DNA of 64,000 nt from Emiliania huxleyi CCMP1516 (GCF_000372725.1 NW_005200197.1:57024-121023); one strand, 5' to 3'. Shown: positions 54,158 through 64,000, counted from the stretch's first letter. A program made the numbers and translations. Notes: generated by a model from the sequence alone, not told the origin.

Positions 54158-55430
54158 CTAGGGATGCGGCCGCAAAAGAGGCGCGTGGGGCAATGGGGGC
54201 GCGTGGGGAAATGGGGGCGATAGCCCAATGTGAGGAGGAGAATCGGAGAACTGAGAGACTGGGACGACTGGACACAAGAAGACAGTGATGAAGACCACCG
54301 CCTCTAGCTTCGATCTATAGTAAGCAATCGCCTCCAGGAGCCCGCCTCTCTCCCAGTCCCTCAGGCCTTCTGGTATCCCTTTGCGGTGCGCATTCTCAAT
54401 CTGCTGCAGCGCGGGTTTGCAGTCGCATAGCACTAAGCACCTCCGCGATTGCGCATCGCTCGCGCTCGCCATTTTGCGTAAGTATGCGAGTATCGCGTAC
54501 ATCTCCGCGTCTATCGGCTCCCACATGTTCGGCAGCTTTCCTCCCCACATTCCCGCCCCAAACGCTGTCCGTATCTCCCCTTCTTCACAGGGTCCGATTC
54601 CGTTGGGATCCTTTACCACAGTGCGTCTCCCGGGACGCTCTTTCCGAATCGTGTCGGTCCTTCGAACACGCCGTACGCCACCCTAGGGTTCGGCACGTAC
54701 TTTCCATCCTCCCGCCATTTTGTCTTCATGGTCCTTTCCTCCGTCCGTCGCCGCAAAGTGTGTGAACTGGTGTGAGACGTGCAGCGCGAGGCATGTCTGC
54801 GCTACTTTCACGTTCAGGGCTCGTCCCTTCCCCGACCGCAGCGGCTCGCTCTCTTTTCCCATCTTAATTCGCTTTCCTTTGCCGTCCGTCAGCTCTCCCC
54901 CCGTCTCAAATTCGTGTCGTATCGGAGCAAGAAGCGCGTTAGGGGGTCCTCCTGTAGCTCCCCTACTCTGATCGCGCTCGCCCCGTATCCGTGCCCCACA
55001 AACAGCTCGTAGTCTTCTTTCTGCCAGTTTATGTGTCTCTGGGGCGCCCCCTCTGGGAACAACGTCTCATCCGCCCCGAGGCTCCCCTCCTGTCGCTCCC
55101 TCTTCTGTCTCTCCATCATCTTTCTCACCGCGTCCTTCGTGATCTTATTTTGCTCCATTGCTCGGGTATCTCCTCCTCCCATGTCGCGTTCGTATCGAGG
55201 CCCGGGGTCCCCTCTAGCTTTATCACTCGCTGGTCCCCTTCCTCTCTCGACCCCAGGTGCGTGCCGCTGTCTTGCGCCGGTTTCTTCCCTCCGAGGTAGA
55301 GCGTCCTGGCCTTCCCCTCCACTCGGATGTCCGTCCTGGTTCGCCCTTCTTCGAACGTGTGTTCTGTCATGTTGGAGCGGCCGCACATTGCTCGGTACCC
55401 CCCCTGCACTTTTAAGCCCGTCCCTGCTGC
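54158..55430 (-). pseudogene. Degenerate retroelement relic with RNase H-like domain
   Basis: The best-preserved part (54158-54619) reads PIDAEMYAILAYLRKMASAS, RCLVLCDCKPALQQIENAHR and LLEAIAYYRSKLEAVVFI, an RNase H-like arrangement (E-x3-L and the D of LCDCKPAL) as in retrotransposon polyproteins. Upstream stretches in other frames (WREDGKYVPNPRVAYGVFEG; AVRKMMERQKRERQEGSLGA; INWQKEDYELFVGHGYGASA) have coding composition but are broken by frameshifts and stops. No intact reverse transcriptase is visible. Confidence 0.6.
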
Positions 55431-55435
55431 TAGGG

Positions 55436-55556
55436 GGGGGGGGGGTCTGACCCCCCCAGCAGCAGAGCGCTGCTGCCGGGGGGGGGGGTCGCGACCCCCC
55501 CAGCAGCAGAGCGCTGCTGCTGGGGGGGGTCCCGACCCCCCCAGCAGCAGAGAGCG
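55436..55556. repeat. Palindromic C-run/GCAGCAG cassettes, block 1
   Basis: Tandem copies of GACCCCCCCAGCAGCAGAGCG followed by CTGCTGCTGGGGGGG, imperfect palindromes separated by GTCCCGAC/GTCGCGAC. Confidence 0.9.
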
Positions 55557-56049
55557 CACTGGACCCAGCTCCCGCCTCCCGCCCCCTCGGCTCGTGTTTG
55601 AGCGGTACGCTCGAGGCGGTTGTGTTCACCGCGCCTTCGAGCCCAATCCACCTTCGTCGTGTCGAGTGCTGGCGTTTTACTAAACACTTGTGACCATGTG
55701 AGTCTATCTTGTACTACCACACATAGGCGCGTATAGTGAGCCACTCACTCGGGCGTCTCGCTGACGTTGATCGATCAGCGCTGATCTCCCTAGCCTATCG
55801 CCCACCCGCTCGATCCTCGGTTCGCTCGCTTGTCGCAAATCGATCGACTGAGCTGTCATCCAGGCGGCCTTTTCTTTTTTCGAAAACGCGCGCGCGCCCG
55901 TCGCGGCAAAACTGTCAGGTCCGCCGCAACGCGTCGCCGCAATGGCGGGCAGAGGCGCCGCGAGGCACGAGAGGCGTAGAAGAGAGGCTGGCGTGCCCCG
56001 CACCGCCCGGTTGGCAGTAGGAGGCCCCGCCGGTGAGACCACTGATTTT

Positions 56050-56107
56050 GAGAGAGAGATTTTTAGCAATACCAAACAACTCTAACACTCACACGTCATT
56101 TGGGGCC
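56050..56107 (-). repeat. 58-bp dispersed repeat (partner 20422-20479)
   Basis: Inverted match to 20422-20479. Confidence 0.85.
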
Positions 56108-56589
56108 TTGCCGACCATAAATTCTCGCAACTCGAACGCATGCTACTTACAGCTGCTGTCTGTACAGAGATGCCAGCACCCCCCACAGGCAGAGCGCTGC
56201 TGCTGGGGGGGTCCCGACCCCCCCAGCAGCAGAGCGCTGCTGCTGGGGGGGTACCGAGCAGTGTGCGGCCGCTCTTGGGTCCGCTCGTGCACACCCCGTT
56301 TACCTCCCTGCTGTATTCAATGAATCGATCGAGCACGTCGCTCCACGCACGACGGAGCATTACTCTTTCCGTCGCACGTCTCTAGTGCTCTGTCCGCCTG
56401 CGCTGCCTCCGGCCCCGAACTACCTAGTCTTCTGCGGTGTTCTAGCCACTCTCGGAAGGACGCCGCTTGCCGTCTCACGCCTTGCGCGTGCATTAGCTCC
56501 CGCTCCCATGTGATAGCGAGATCACCGACAAATCCTACGCTCTCCATCTTATCGTGCCACACGAAGAAAGAAAGAAAGAAAACGGACAA
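56082..56589 (-). pseudogene. Second retroelement-like ORF remnant
   Basis: Minus-strand frames MESVGFVGDLAITWERELMH, FREWLEHRRRLGSSGPEAAQ and RRAWSDVLDRFIEYSREVNG are coherent but frame-shifted relative to each other. The region ends in the same GGGGGGGTACCGAG...GTGCGGCCGC repeat as 25415 and 55378. Probably part of the same element family as 54158-55430. Confidence 0.4.
56187..56262. repeat. Palindromic C-run/GCAGCAG cassettes, block 2
   Basis: Two further copies of the palindromic cassette of 55436-55556. Confidence 0.9.
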
Positions 56590-56699
56590 CCCTAGGGAGA
56601 GTTGAACAAAAACGCGTACTATTTCTTTTCGTTGCCCCTACCTGGGCAGCGAGCTTGCAGCGAAGAAGGCTCAGGCCAAGCTGAGTGAGGGGCGCAGCC

Positions 56700-57562
56700 A
56701 TGGCCAACCTGCGCGTCGCCTTGCTCTTGCTAGTCGGCCTCTCCTGCGTCGCCGGCCTGCTGCCGGGCGCCGCCCCGGCGCGAGGCGCCGCCGCGGGGCA
56801 GCAGCGCGCCGGCTCGGTCACCATGGCGGGCGCCGCGGCGCTCGCCAAGAAGACCACGGTGCTCGAGGGTGTCAAGGAGAACATGGACGGCTCGGCGCTG
56901 ATGTTTTGCGTGCGCTCCGAGGGCCTGCGGGTGAACGAGCTCAACGACCTGCGCATGAAGCTACCGGAGGGCGTCCGCCTCCAGTGCGTGAAGAACACGC
57001 TCGTCAACATCGCCGCAAAGGACTTTGAGCAGTTCAACGCCGAGGGCCTCGACGGCCTGCTGCACTACTCCAACTATTGGTTCTTCGCGACCGAGGCGGG
57101 CATGCGGGACTCGATCAAGGTGTGGAAGACCTTCACCGAGGAGTCCGGGAGGAAGGCGCGATCTCCTCCGCGCCCCGCCCCCCTCCCCCACCCCTCTCCG
57201 CCAGCGGCCGCCGCCCCGCGCGCCCCCCCTTCCCCCATCTCAGCCGGCGGCCTCCACCCCCCTCCCAAGCCGCGCCGCCCCCGACCCCGCCCTCTGCCTC
57301 CCGCGTGCAGGAGAGCGGCGAGATCGTCGGCGGCATCTTTGACGCGCAGGTCCTTGACGGCAAGGGCGTGGAGGCGGTGAGCAAGCTTCCCACGAAGCAG
57401 GAGCTCATGGGCAAGACTGCGCTGCTGCTTAAGGCCCTGCCGACCAAGCTGGCGCGCTCGCTCAACGAGGCGGGCGCGGTCCGGATCGCGCGCGGGCTGG
57501 AGCAGGCGCGCGGCCAGAAAATGGTGCGTGCGGTCAAGGCCGCCTCCGAGAAGCTCCCGTGA
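56700..57562 (+). CDS. RPL10: Plastid 50S ribosomal protein L10, nuclear encoded
   Basis: 235 aa, two exons. N-terminal MANLRVALLLLVGLSCVAGL is a signal peptide, followed by an Ala/Arg/Gly-rich transit-like stretch: a bipartite presequence for a complex plastid. The mature part matches bacterial-type L10: KTTVLEGVKENMDGSALMFC, LNDLRMKLPEGVRLQCVKNT, LVNIAAKDFEQF, IFDAQVLDGKGVEAVSKLPT and KQELMGKTALLLKAL. It anchors the L7/L12 stalk on the large subunit. The intron 57156-57310 is GC-AG and C-rich. Start at 56700 rather than the upstream in-frame ATG at 56685, because the hydrophobic core then sits right after the first residues. Confidence 0.92.
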
Positions 57563-58226
57563 GGCCCGTCGCTCGTTTGAAGGTCGGCGGTCGTGAGAGC
57601 GCAGAGGTTGCCGAGAGAGGCGCCGCGCTCTGGTGGAGCCGGCGGGGCGCAGCGGTGCGCAGGCTGGGGCGGTGCGTGTGTGTGCGAGCCGCCTTTCGTG
57701 TTTCGGGGTGTATACGCCTTGCGCACCTTGCCAAAAACCGCGGGGTTGACGTCACACAGCGCCTGCAATGATGATTTAAACAGCATTCACTGAATCAGCC
57801 CGGCTCGTAGTCCGCGCCCCTGTAGCCGTCCTGTGTGCGTGTGCGCGCCGCGGGCACAGCCACAGGCCAAACCCACGCAGTGAAACCACCCCGGGGCCAA
57901 CCGTCTTCGGTTTCGTCGTCCATAGTGCACTATAACCCACGAAACCCGAATAAAAAAACGTGCGCCCCTTCGAGTGTATCTCTTGAGTGTTGCTCTGGAG
58001 CGTCCGGTTCAACACGCGCTCGCGAGCTCGCGTCTGCTGGCGCCCAGAGAACGTGTTGCACCTCGCGCTCCCGGCGGAGCCCAACTGCTCGCACTCGACA
58101 AGGCAGTCCATCCACTCGCGGCAGCTGAAGTCGAACTTCCACTCAATGCGGCTCGCGCCGGGTTGTGAGCTCGGCGAGCGAGGTCGGAGAGCGACCTCCA
58201 GTTGGCCCAAGCCGCACGCCACTGAG
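57563..58226. other. No confident gene
   Basis: A minus-strand stretch (58010-58180) reads SRIEWKFDFSCREWMDCLVE, CEQLGSAGSARCNTF with several Cys residues, perhaps a fragment of a Cys-rich (PAN-like) domain. No gene structure can be built around it. Confidence 0.25.
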
Positions 58227-58274
58227 GCAGAGCGGCCGTGCGCGTACGACGCCGTACGCGCACGGCCACTCTGC
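58227..58274. repeat. Strong hairpin, 22-bp arms
   Basis: GCAGAGCGGCCGTGCGCGTA at 58227 pairs with the complement ending 58274; one mismatch, 4-base loop. Confidence 0.9.
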
Positions 58275-58798
58275 ACCGACCGCAGCGCTGCAATTGCGAC
58301 CGCAGTGGCTCAGCTCAGCCAGGGCTCGCTCGCCCGAGCTCGGAGCCGCCGGCGGTCATGGGCAGCAAGAAAGGTTTGACGCGTCGCTCGGTGCAGGAGG
58401 GCACTGCAGTGGAGGTGCAGCGGCCGTCCGGCGCGTGCGCGATGGGCTGCAGCTTCATTGGCAGCTACCAGAGCGCGTCTGGAGCGCTGCCATTGTGTGA
58501 CCCACGTCCAAGCGGCGCTTCCGGCCTGTTCCGCGCCTCTTTTTACGCTTTTCATTGGTTTGGGGGGGACGAGGTCTCATCAACTTCGAAACCGCCTTTG
58601 AAAGGGGGCAAATGCGTCCGTCCCTGAGACGGTTGGGAAGGGGGTGGTTTCACTGCGCACAGCGCCAGCGGGGTGCCGCAGCGCGCAGGGCGAGACCGAG
58701 CGAGCGGCGGCGCCGGCGGGGCGGGGCCGACCGGGCGTGCGCGTGCGGGTCCAAGACCGGCCACGCGGCCACCCCGCCGCCTAAAGCAGTTAAGTACC

Positions 58799-58830
58799 CG
58801 CGCGCGCGCGCGCGCGCGCGCGCGCGCGCG
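58799..58830. repeat. (CG)n microsatellite
   Basis: About 16 alternating CG dinucleotides directly next to the left end of the 58839 MITE. Potential Z-DNA tract. Confidence 0.95.
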
Positions 58831-58838
58831 CCGCCCTT

Positions 58839-59225
58839 AGGGTTGTCAAACGTCGTGTTAACTTTGGGCCTCGTAACAGTTGCACTATTGTTGGCTGAAA
58901 TCCTCAACGTTGTTCAAGTGTTCTCCCCAGCCCAAGCTGTTACTGTTTGTTACTGTTGTTACTGTTGTTCAGTGGTCAGCAAGCAGAAAATGCCAAAAAA
59001 CCCGGGTAAAACCCGAAAATGACCTGTGGGTTTTCCCGGGTAGGCATTTTCGGGTATTACCCGCACTGGACACTCTAGAGATCGTCGTGGGTCACTGCCA
59101 GGCCTTCCTTATTGTTGTTCAGCCGGCCTAACGTTAGCTACTGTTGTTGGGGAGCCCCACTGTTGTTCTGTTGTTACTGTTAACACTAGCAACACTGTTA
59201 AGCTCTCTTAACGTTTGACAACCCT
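58839..59225. mobile_element. 387-bp MITE, short inverted relative of the 8125-9376 element
   Basis: Ends AGGGTTGTCAAACG and CGTTTGACAACCCT (14-bp TIR). Nearly its whole length matches the two subterminal parts of 8125-9376 in opposite orientation, e.g. GTTGGCTGAAATCCTCAACG against the complement near 9310-9335. The central ~860 bp of the larger element are missing. No clear TSD. Confidence 0.8.
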
Positions 59226-59582
59226 CTATAACGCCCTCTACACGGCTACGCGCTCGGGGGTAGCGGCCTCTCTCTAAGTCTCAACCGAACAAACATGAGA
59301 AACAAGCCGCCACTCGCTTGCTTTTTTTATTCCTGTCCCCCCAGCTGTCCTCCGTCCCCCGCGCGGGCCGATATGGCGATAACGGATAAGGGCCGGCGCA
59401 GTCCGGAATCGCCAATCTTCAATCTAGCATGGAGCCACGAGACCGAGGTGGGCGTCGCCCGCGGTTGGCGCGGGCAGGGGAGGCCGCTACTCTGTACGCT
59501 GGTGGCGGGTGCACACCACTCACCACGCCAGGGGCGGCGAGGATGATAACCTGTAGAATGCTACTCTGTATTCGCTGTCGAT
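59226..59582. other. No gene recognised
   Basis: Region between the MITE and the 3' end of the IQ/coiled-coil gene. No supported feature. Confidence 0.35.
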
Positions 59583-61348
59583 CTATCCTGCAGCTGCACC
59601 CCCGACGACTGACCACGCCGGCGAGTTGATCCGTTCGTCCCTCCCCCTGGCCTCGGCCAGCTTCGCCGCCACGCTCCCCAGTGTGGCTGATGCCTTGCTC
59701 CCTTCTGTGCGGTCGGCGCTGTGACATCTCGAGCCGGGCGATACCAAAGCGAACTGCTTCCGGAGGGCGGCCATGCGAGTTTCTCGCTCCTGGTGCGCCT
59801 TCACCTCGCGCTCTGCTGCGAGCCTCTCACCCATGCGCATTTGCGCTTCCGCGCCAGTCAGCAGGGCCCGCCTCTCCGCCTCTCTCTCCGACTCTCGGCG
59901 GTCGGCGGCGTGACTCGCATCCCGCAGCACGTCCGCCTTGTCTTCACGCTCGGCCTCGATGACGAGTGCTCTCTCCACCCGCGTCCTCCAGAGGTCCTGC
60001 TGCCGCGACTCCTCACGAGCTGCTTCGGCCATCGCCCTGGCCTCGCGCGCCACGTCCTCCATCTCGCGCCTCGCGGCTTGCTCGGCCGCCTTGACAGCTC
60101 GCATCCCGGACGCCCGCCGGGGCGCGCCGGACCCCACCGCAGCCATTCGCCGTGCCTGCTCGGCTGCGGCGCGGCGTGCAGCGGAGGCCAGCGCCTCCCT
60201 CCTCGACCGCTCCTCCGCTTCACGTCTGGCCTTGAGCTCGGCCCGCGCCCGCGTCTTGTCCTCCCTGGCAAGCCGCGCCCTCTCCTCCTCTGCAGCTCTC
60301 TCCCTCTCCTCCGCCTCGCGCTTTGCTCTGGCCCGTGCCCGCTCCGCCGCCAGCCGCGCGCGCATGGCCTCGCGTTCGCGCTCCTCTTGGTCCAAGAGAG
60401 CCGCGGCCGCCTCCTTCGCCGCCGCTGCCTGAGCCGCCCGCCGCTTTGCCTCCAAGGCGAGCCTGGCGTCCGCCTCTGCCGCCTAGAGAGGCGCAGCGCG
60501 GTCAGGTGTGAAGTGCTTGCGGATAGTCACGGGTGCTAGGCGACGCAGACCTCGGCTACCAGAGTCGCCTCGATGCGCCTCCGACGGTGCCCGCGGGCGC
60601 GTTGCGCTCCCTGCAGTCTCCGTAGCGAAGCCTGCAGCCTCACCGCAGCACCGCGTTGCCGCAGAGAGTCACGCCGGCGCCTCTCAGCGTCTACAAGCTC
60701 CTTCACCGCCGACGTGCGCACCTGCAGCTTGGCCGCCTTGGACAGCACGGCCTCGACAGCGCGCAAGTCCTCCGATTCGTGGGTCTCTGCCCACCTGGCT
60801 GCGATTGACTTGAGCTGCTCCCTCGCCGCTCCCTCCGCCTCCCTCTTGGCCTTCTTGGCCTGCCGCCGAGCCTCCTCGCGAATCAAGCGCGCCCGCTCGC
60901 GCAAAAGCCAGGCAAAGTGCTCGCGTGCCTTCCAGCCACGACTACGGCACTGTATGATGTTGGCCGCGAGCGCTTTGCGTCCCTCCGGTGTCGCCTCCCT
61001 CCACTGCCGTCGCCGCGCCTCTGCCGCCCCGCGCCGCTCGGCCAGAAGCTTGACGAACTGCGCGGCTCGCCTCGAGAGCGGTGCTACCCACTCGTCGGGT
61101 ATCGCTCCACTCTCCACGAGCCGCTGGATTTCTCTCTCCACGAGCCGCTGGATTTCTGCGGCGGGCTGCGCCGCATCGAGACGCTCCTCGCCGCTCCACG
61201 CAGCCTCGAGCTCTGCCCACTGCCGCTCCCAGCCGTGGGAGTCGGAGCCATCCAGCTCGAGCATCTCGATGGCGCGCTGCTCCGCTGCGTCATGCGAGAG
61301 GCCGGAGGCAAGCCCCTCGCGCACGAGGAGCTGTCGCGCCTCCATCAT
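59583..61348 (-). CDS. IQ-motif / long coiled-coil protein
   Basis: 567 aa in two exons; intron 60483-60544 (GT-AG, in frame). Exon 1 has charged helices, a tandem duplication in REIQRLVEREIQRLVESG (from a 24-bp repeat near 61113-61160), an IQ-like motif AANIIQCRSRGWKAREHFAW and a second IQ-like segment AAVRLQASLRRLQGAQRARG. Exon 2 is an almost uninterrupted Ala/Arg/Glu coiled coil (KREAEERERAAEEERARLAR and similar). IQ motifs bind calmodulin or EF-hand proteins; such proteins are often axonemal, centrosomal or cytoskeletal. No specific orthologue can be named. Confidence 0.75.
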
Positions 61349-61429
61349 ATGTGCGTGCGCGGTGGCGGTTTACCGTTTCAATGAGTGAAGTTTGCCACGC
61401 TTTAGGCCTTGTCTTCTTTCTCCAGTGTA

Positions 61430-61656
61430 CGACATTCGGCGGCGGCTTCTCGCCGCCTGCAGTTGCAAAGATCAACTGCCTTGCGCGCAAGGCTCAACGC
61501 TCGGGCGTTGACCGCACCGCGTACCCTCCCCACTCCCGCCTCTCATTTGTGTCACACCACGCGGAACGCATCTCCATCGCTTCGGTGAAGGGGGTGAACC
61601 GTGCCATCCTCGATCGCCGTGCTAAGCTCGCTTCCGAGCTCTCACGCCGCGCGTAG
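61430..61656 (+). pseudogene. Dispersed unknown ORF family, copy C (5' truncated, diverged)
   Basis: TFGGGFSPPAVAKINCLARK, SGVDRTAYPPHSRLSFVSHH, AERISIASVKGVNRAIL and a C-terminus ELSRRA before TAG at 61654. It is more diverged in sequence than copies A, B and D but colinear with the C-terminal two thirds of copy A. The frame is open upstream to 61384 (MSEVCHALGLVFFLQC), where TTTCTCCAG could be an acceptor, so this may instead be the last exon of a functional gene. Confidence 0.55.
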
Positions 61657-63078
61657 GGCCCCTAGGGGCCTAGAGAACACAACCCCCTCTCTCTTTTCTC
61701 TCCAGTGTATGTAGCTCTTACGTACATTCCCGTAGGAGACTCTGCTGACAGGGTTTGCGATGAGGAGCGACCCGAAGGGTTTCTCAGAGGTTAGTGCACC
61801 ACTAACCGCCGAAGCGCAAGCGCTGGGAGCAAGAACACTACGACCTGGGTCGGGCTCATACTAGCACCCCACCTCGCGAGCCGACGTTCTGGCTCAGCGA
61901 GGCTGCTGCGGAGCACTCGCGGACCGGTTCTTCTGGTCCAGCGAGGCCGCTGCGGGGCACCCGGCGGCTCGGGTCACGTCTCATCGCAAACTCGGTCGAG
62001 CAGGAAGGAGGTAAGGTGTGTGCGTGTGGGAGGCGGCGCGGCACTGTAGGAGCGGCGGTACGGCGGCACGGCGGTAACGCACGGCAGGAGGGACGGCGAA
62101 TAAATGGCAAGGGCGGCGAGGCGCGGAAGGAGCGGCACGGTAAGGAGCGGCGGCACGGCGGCAGACCACGGCAGCGAACGGCGGAGCATTGGGCGGCGGG
62201 TCAAACGACTGAGCAGAGGGCTTTCTCAGTTTAGGTTTATTGTTGGCAAATCAAGACACAGAGCTCACACAGAATCACAGCGGGAGGAAAGCGGCGAGTC
62301 GCAATTCTTGCGGTCTCTCTCAGTGACCAAGAGTCGGCCGGCGCGAAGCGACGACCGCCGAGCTTTAGGTCGCCGACATCCAGCCGGAGCTGCGAGTCCA
62401 CACACGGAAGCCTCTTGGGCGAATGCACTGGGACAGTGTTTTCGCAGAGACTACCTCATTTGCTACTCCCCCCAGGAAGGGGGGGTTGTGTGGGAAGCCA
62501 AAGGAGGTTTTTGGCTTCCCACATTTGTGATGGGTCGAAATCGGCCCGCCGCATTGATTGTCGAATCGGTGTAACGAATCGAGAGAGAGAGACGCGAGGG
62601 CCCAAGAGGCCCTTGGGCTCGCCTGCAGAGCGTCTCTCTCTTGCCATTCTGCTTGTCTGTTTTGTGGCCTCTTCTCTCGTCTGTCGGTGTTTTGTCCCAC
62701 CCTGAGCATTGTGCTCTTCCCGCCCGGGGTTGTGCTGTCTTCCTCCTCCTCCGCCGTGTGCCGGGGAGTCGTCAGGCAGTTCACTTTGGGGGCTACGGGT
62801 ATCCCCCCTGGCTATACTTTGAGATTAGGCATCAAAAGTGGTTCACAGTGGAGGCGGTCGCCGCCCTAAGTACCACTAGCACTACCAGTAGCTCTGGGGG
62901 GGCCGCAAAGGAACACCTTCTCTCGAAACAGAAAGAAATGTTAAAAAGAATTTTACAACAAAACTCCCTCGCACAACACTGGGCACGGGACTGGTGCGCA
63001 CTGGCACTAACAAGGTACACAAAAAAGAAAATGCTTCCGTCCGACGCTATACCCCTCCATTCGGAGAAAGGGGGCAGT
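61657..63078. other. No gene recognised; simple-repeat stretches
   Basis: 62030-62190 is rich in GGCGGCACGGCGG-type direct repeats. 62500-62525 contains an inverted repeat (GGGAAGCCAAA / TTTGGCTTCCC). GGGACTGGTGCGCACTGG at 62994 belongs to a dispersed motif. No coding region is supported. Confidence 0.4.
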
Positions 63079-63487
63079 ATGCGGAGCTTCCCTTCTGTCC
63101 CTTTTGTCCTCGTGCTGCTGCAACTGGCCCTCGTCACGGCCTTTGAAACGCCGTCCACATGCGGCGCTGTTAGAGACGCCTTCCTGAGCGGCGCCTGCTG
63201 CACCGCCTCCGACGACAGCGCTGTGTCGGTCGAGGTCATCGCTGTAAGCGGACCTCCTGCACCCCCCCTGAGCCCGCCTACGCCCGAAGCCCCAACCGCT
63301 GGCTTCGCCTCCTGCGCAAATGTCGTGGTTGGTGGAGGCACGGGCGGCCTCTACACGGCCTACCGGATGATTTTCGACGCCGGCATCAACGCCAGCGAGG
63401 TCTGCATCTTTGAGGCTGACTCTGAAATGTTCGGCAGAATCAAGTCGCTGAGGGGCCTCGGCGACCAGAAGGATCTCGTCGTCGACG
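63079..63487 (+). CDS. Secreted FAD-dependent amine-oxidase-like protein, first exon (continues beyond right edge)
   Basis: Start at 63079: MRSFPSVPFVLVLLQLALVT AFE is a signal peptide. After a short Pro-rich segment the Rossmann dinucleotide fold appears: CANVVVGGGTGGLYTAYRMI (GxGxxG) and VCIFEADSEMFGRIKSLRG (acidic end of strand 2 and GR pair), then DLVVDG, as in flavin-containing amine oxidases. A donor GAC G|GTGCTC at 63487/63488 closes the exon. The rest of the gene would lie to the right of base 64000. Probable role: extracellular or vesicular oxidation of amino acids or amines. Confidence 0.72.
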
Positions 63488-63686
63488 GTGCTCTCTCCTC
63501 CTTCTCAGCTCCTCCATATTACCCCTTGGTCGTTCCCACTCATCTGCACGTGTCCCTCTGACACGCCCTACCCGTGCCGCCGCCGCCCTCAAACGCTCCA
63601 CACCACAGCTGCCCTCTGTAGCCACCGCCCTTACCGTCGACGCCATTCGGATGCATCGCTCTCTCCCTCCCCCCAGCCCCCCGACC

Positions 63687-63766
<80 letters not shown>

Positions 63767-64000
63767 GTTGCAGCCACCCTCGCTGCATCCACGCTGGTCG
63801 GCGCGGCCGCCGCCGCGCGCTCGCCGCCGCCACCCGCTTCACCGCCGTTGACGCCCTCGCCGCCGCCACCCGCTTCACCGCCCTTGACAGCCCTCGCCCT
63901 TGGCGCCACCGTTTCAGACCCTCCCCGCCGCCCCTCCCGCCCCATTCAGTCGGAGGTTACCGCACTTTCGACACGATCTCGCCGCGGACGCAATTACCTC
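63488..64000. other. Probable intron with (CCG)n tract
   Basis: Follows the donor at 63488. Contains a (CCG)n run at about 63683-63755 and a 40-bp tandem duplication (CGCCGCCACCCGCTTCACCG units at about 63825 and 63860). No exon recognised before the window ends. Confidence 0.5.

Noticed and set aside
59721-60539. 272-aa plus-strand ORF
   Set aside because: Shadow of the coiled-coil exon.

Overview
The window looks like nuclear DNA of a GC-rich, flagellate-lineage alga with a complex (secondary, red-derived) plastid. A haptophyte is the best guess, with a prymnesiophyte of the Emiliania type most likely. The reasons are compact spliceosomal introns with many GC-AG boundaries, nucleus-encoded plastid proteins with an apparent signal peptide plus transit peptide (ribosomal protein L10), cilium-associated genes (katanin-like 2, a CFAP52-like WD40 protein), long Ser-Pro-rich wall or matrix linkers, and abundant small non-autonomous mobile elements. 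This assignment is an inference. No rRNA, organelle marker or database comparison was available.

Layout, left to right. 1-1704 (-): MATE transporter running off the left edge. 2257-3408 (+): SAM-domain protein with a probable C-terminal membrane anchor. 3587-5781 (+): unknown gene whose large intron is filled by a satellite-bearing element. 5964-8009 (+): alpha/beta hydrolase. 8125-9376: TIR element with a short relative at 58839-59225. 10010-10537 (+): cyclophilin. 11152-12348 (-): FHA protein. 13090-13500 (-): histone H3. 14803-15477 (-): small membrane protein. 17410-19211 (+): KATNAL2-type AAA ATPase. 20059-22070: pseudogene copy of a dispersed ORF and an LTR-like repeat pair. 22301-23611 (+): SfsA homologue. 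23913-25248 (-): CaMK/CDPK-like kinase with a CaaX end. 25880-27261 (-): truncated CFAP52-like protein. 27300-30430: repeat-rich, including a TTAA-flanked MITE inserted in an ORF. 31760-39952 (+): a very large secreted subtilisin-MAM-CUB-repeat-fucolectin protein. 40409-41558 (-): aldo/keto reductase. 41898-42757 (-): POLE3/Dpb4 histone-fold protein. 42885-44598: dispersed-ORF copies and an 8-bp-TSD element. 44655-46276 (+): CDPK with EF hands. 46838-47984 (+): 4Fe-4S ferredoxin-domain protein. 48480-50250 (+): GT90/CAP10 glycosyltransferase. 50422-53776 (-): EGF-exostosin (GT47) glycosyltransferase, convergent with the previous gene. 54158-56589: retroelement relics. 56700-57562 (+): plastid ribosomal protein L10. 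59583-61348 (-): IQ/coiled-coil protein. 61430-61656 (+): another dispersed-ORF copy. 63079 to the right edge (+): secreted FAD-dependent amine-oxidase-like protein.

The genes are mostly unrelated housekeeping, signalling, cell-surface and glycosylation genes. There is no operon logic. GT90 and GT47 sit tail to tail and may both serve surface glycan synthesis, alongside the large surface or matrix protease.

The most interesting signal is in the introns. Several are bounded by direct repeats of 8-28 bp that duplicate the splice junction itself. In the GT47 gene these duplications sandwich arrays of a 10-bp unit (AGATTACCCG). This looks like a recent or ongoing intron-generating process (introner-like insertion or junction duplication). 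Together with several elements with intact TIRs and TSDs, it makes the window a good place to study intron and MITE dynamics.
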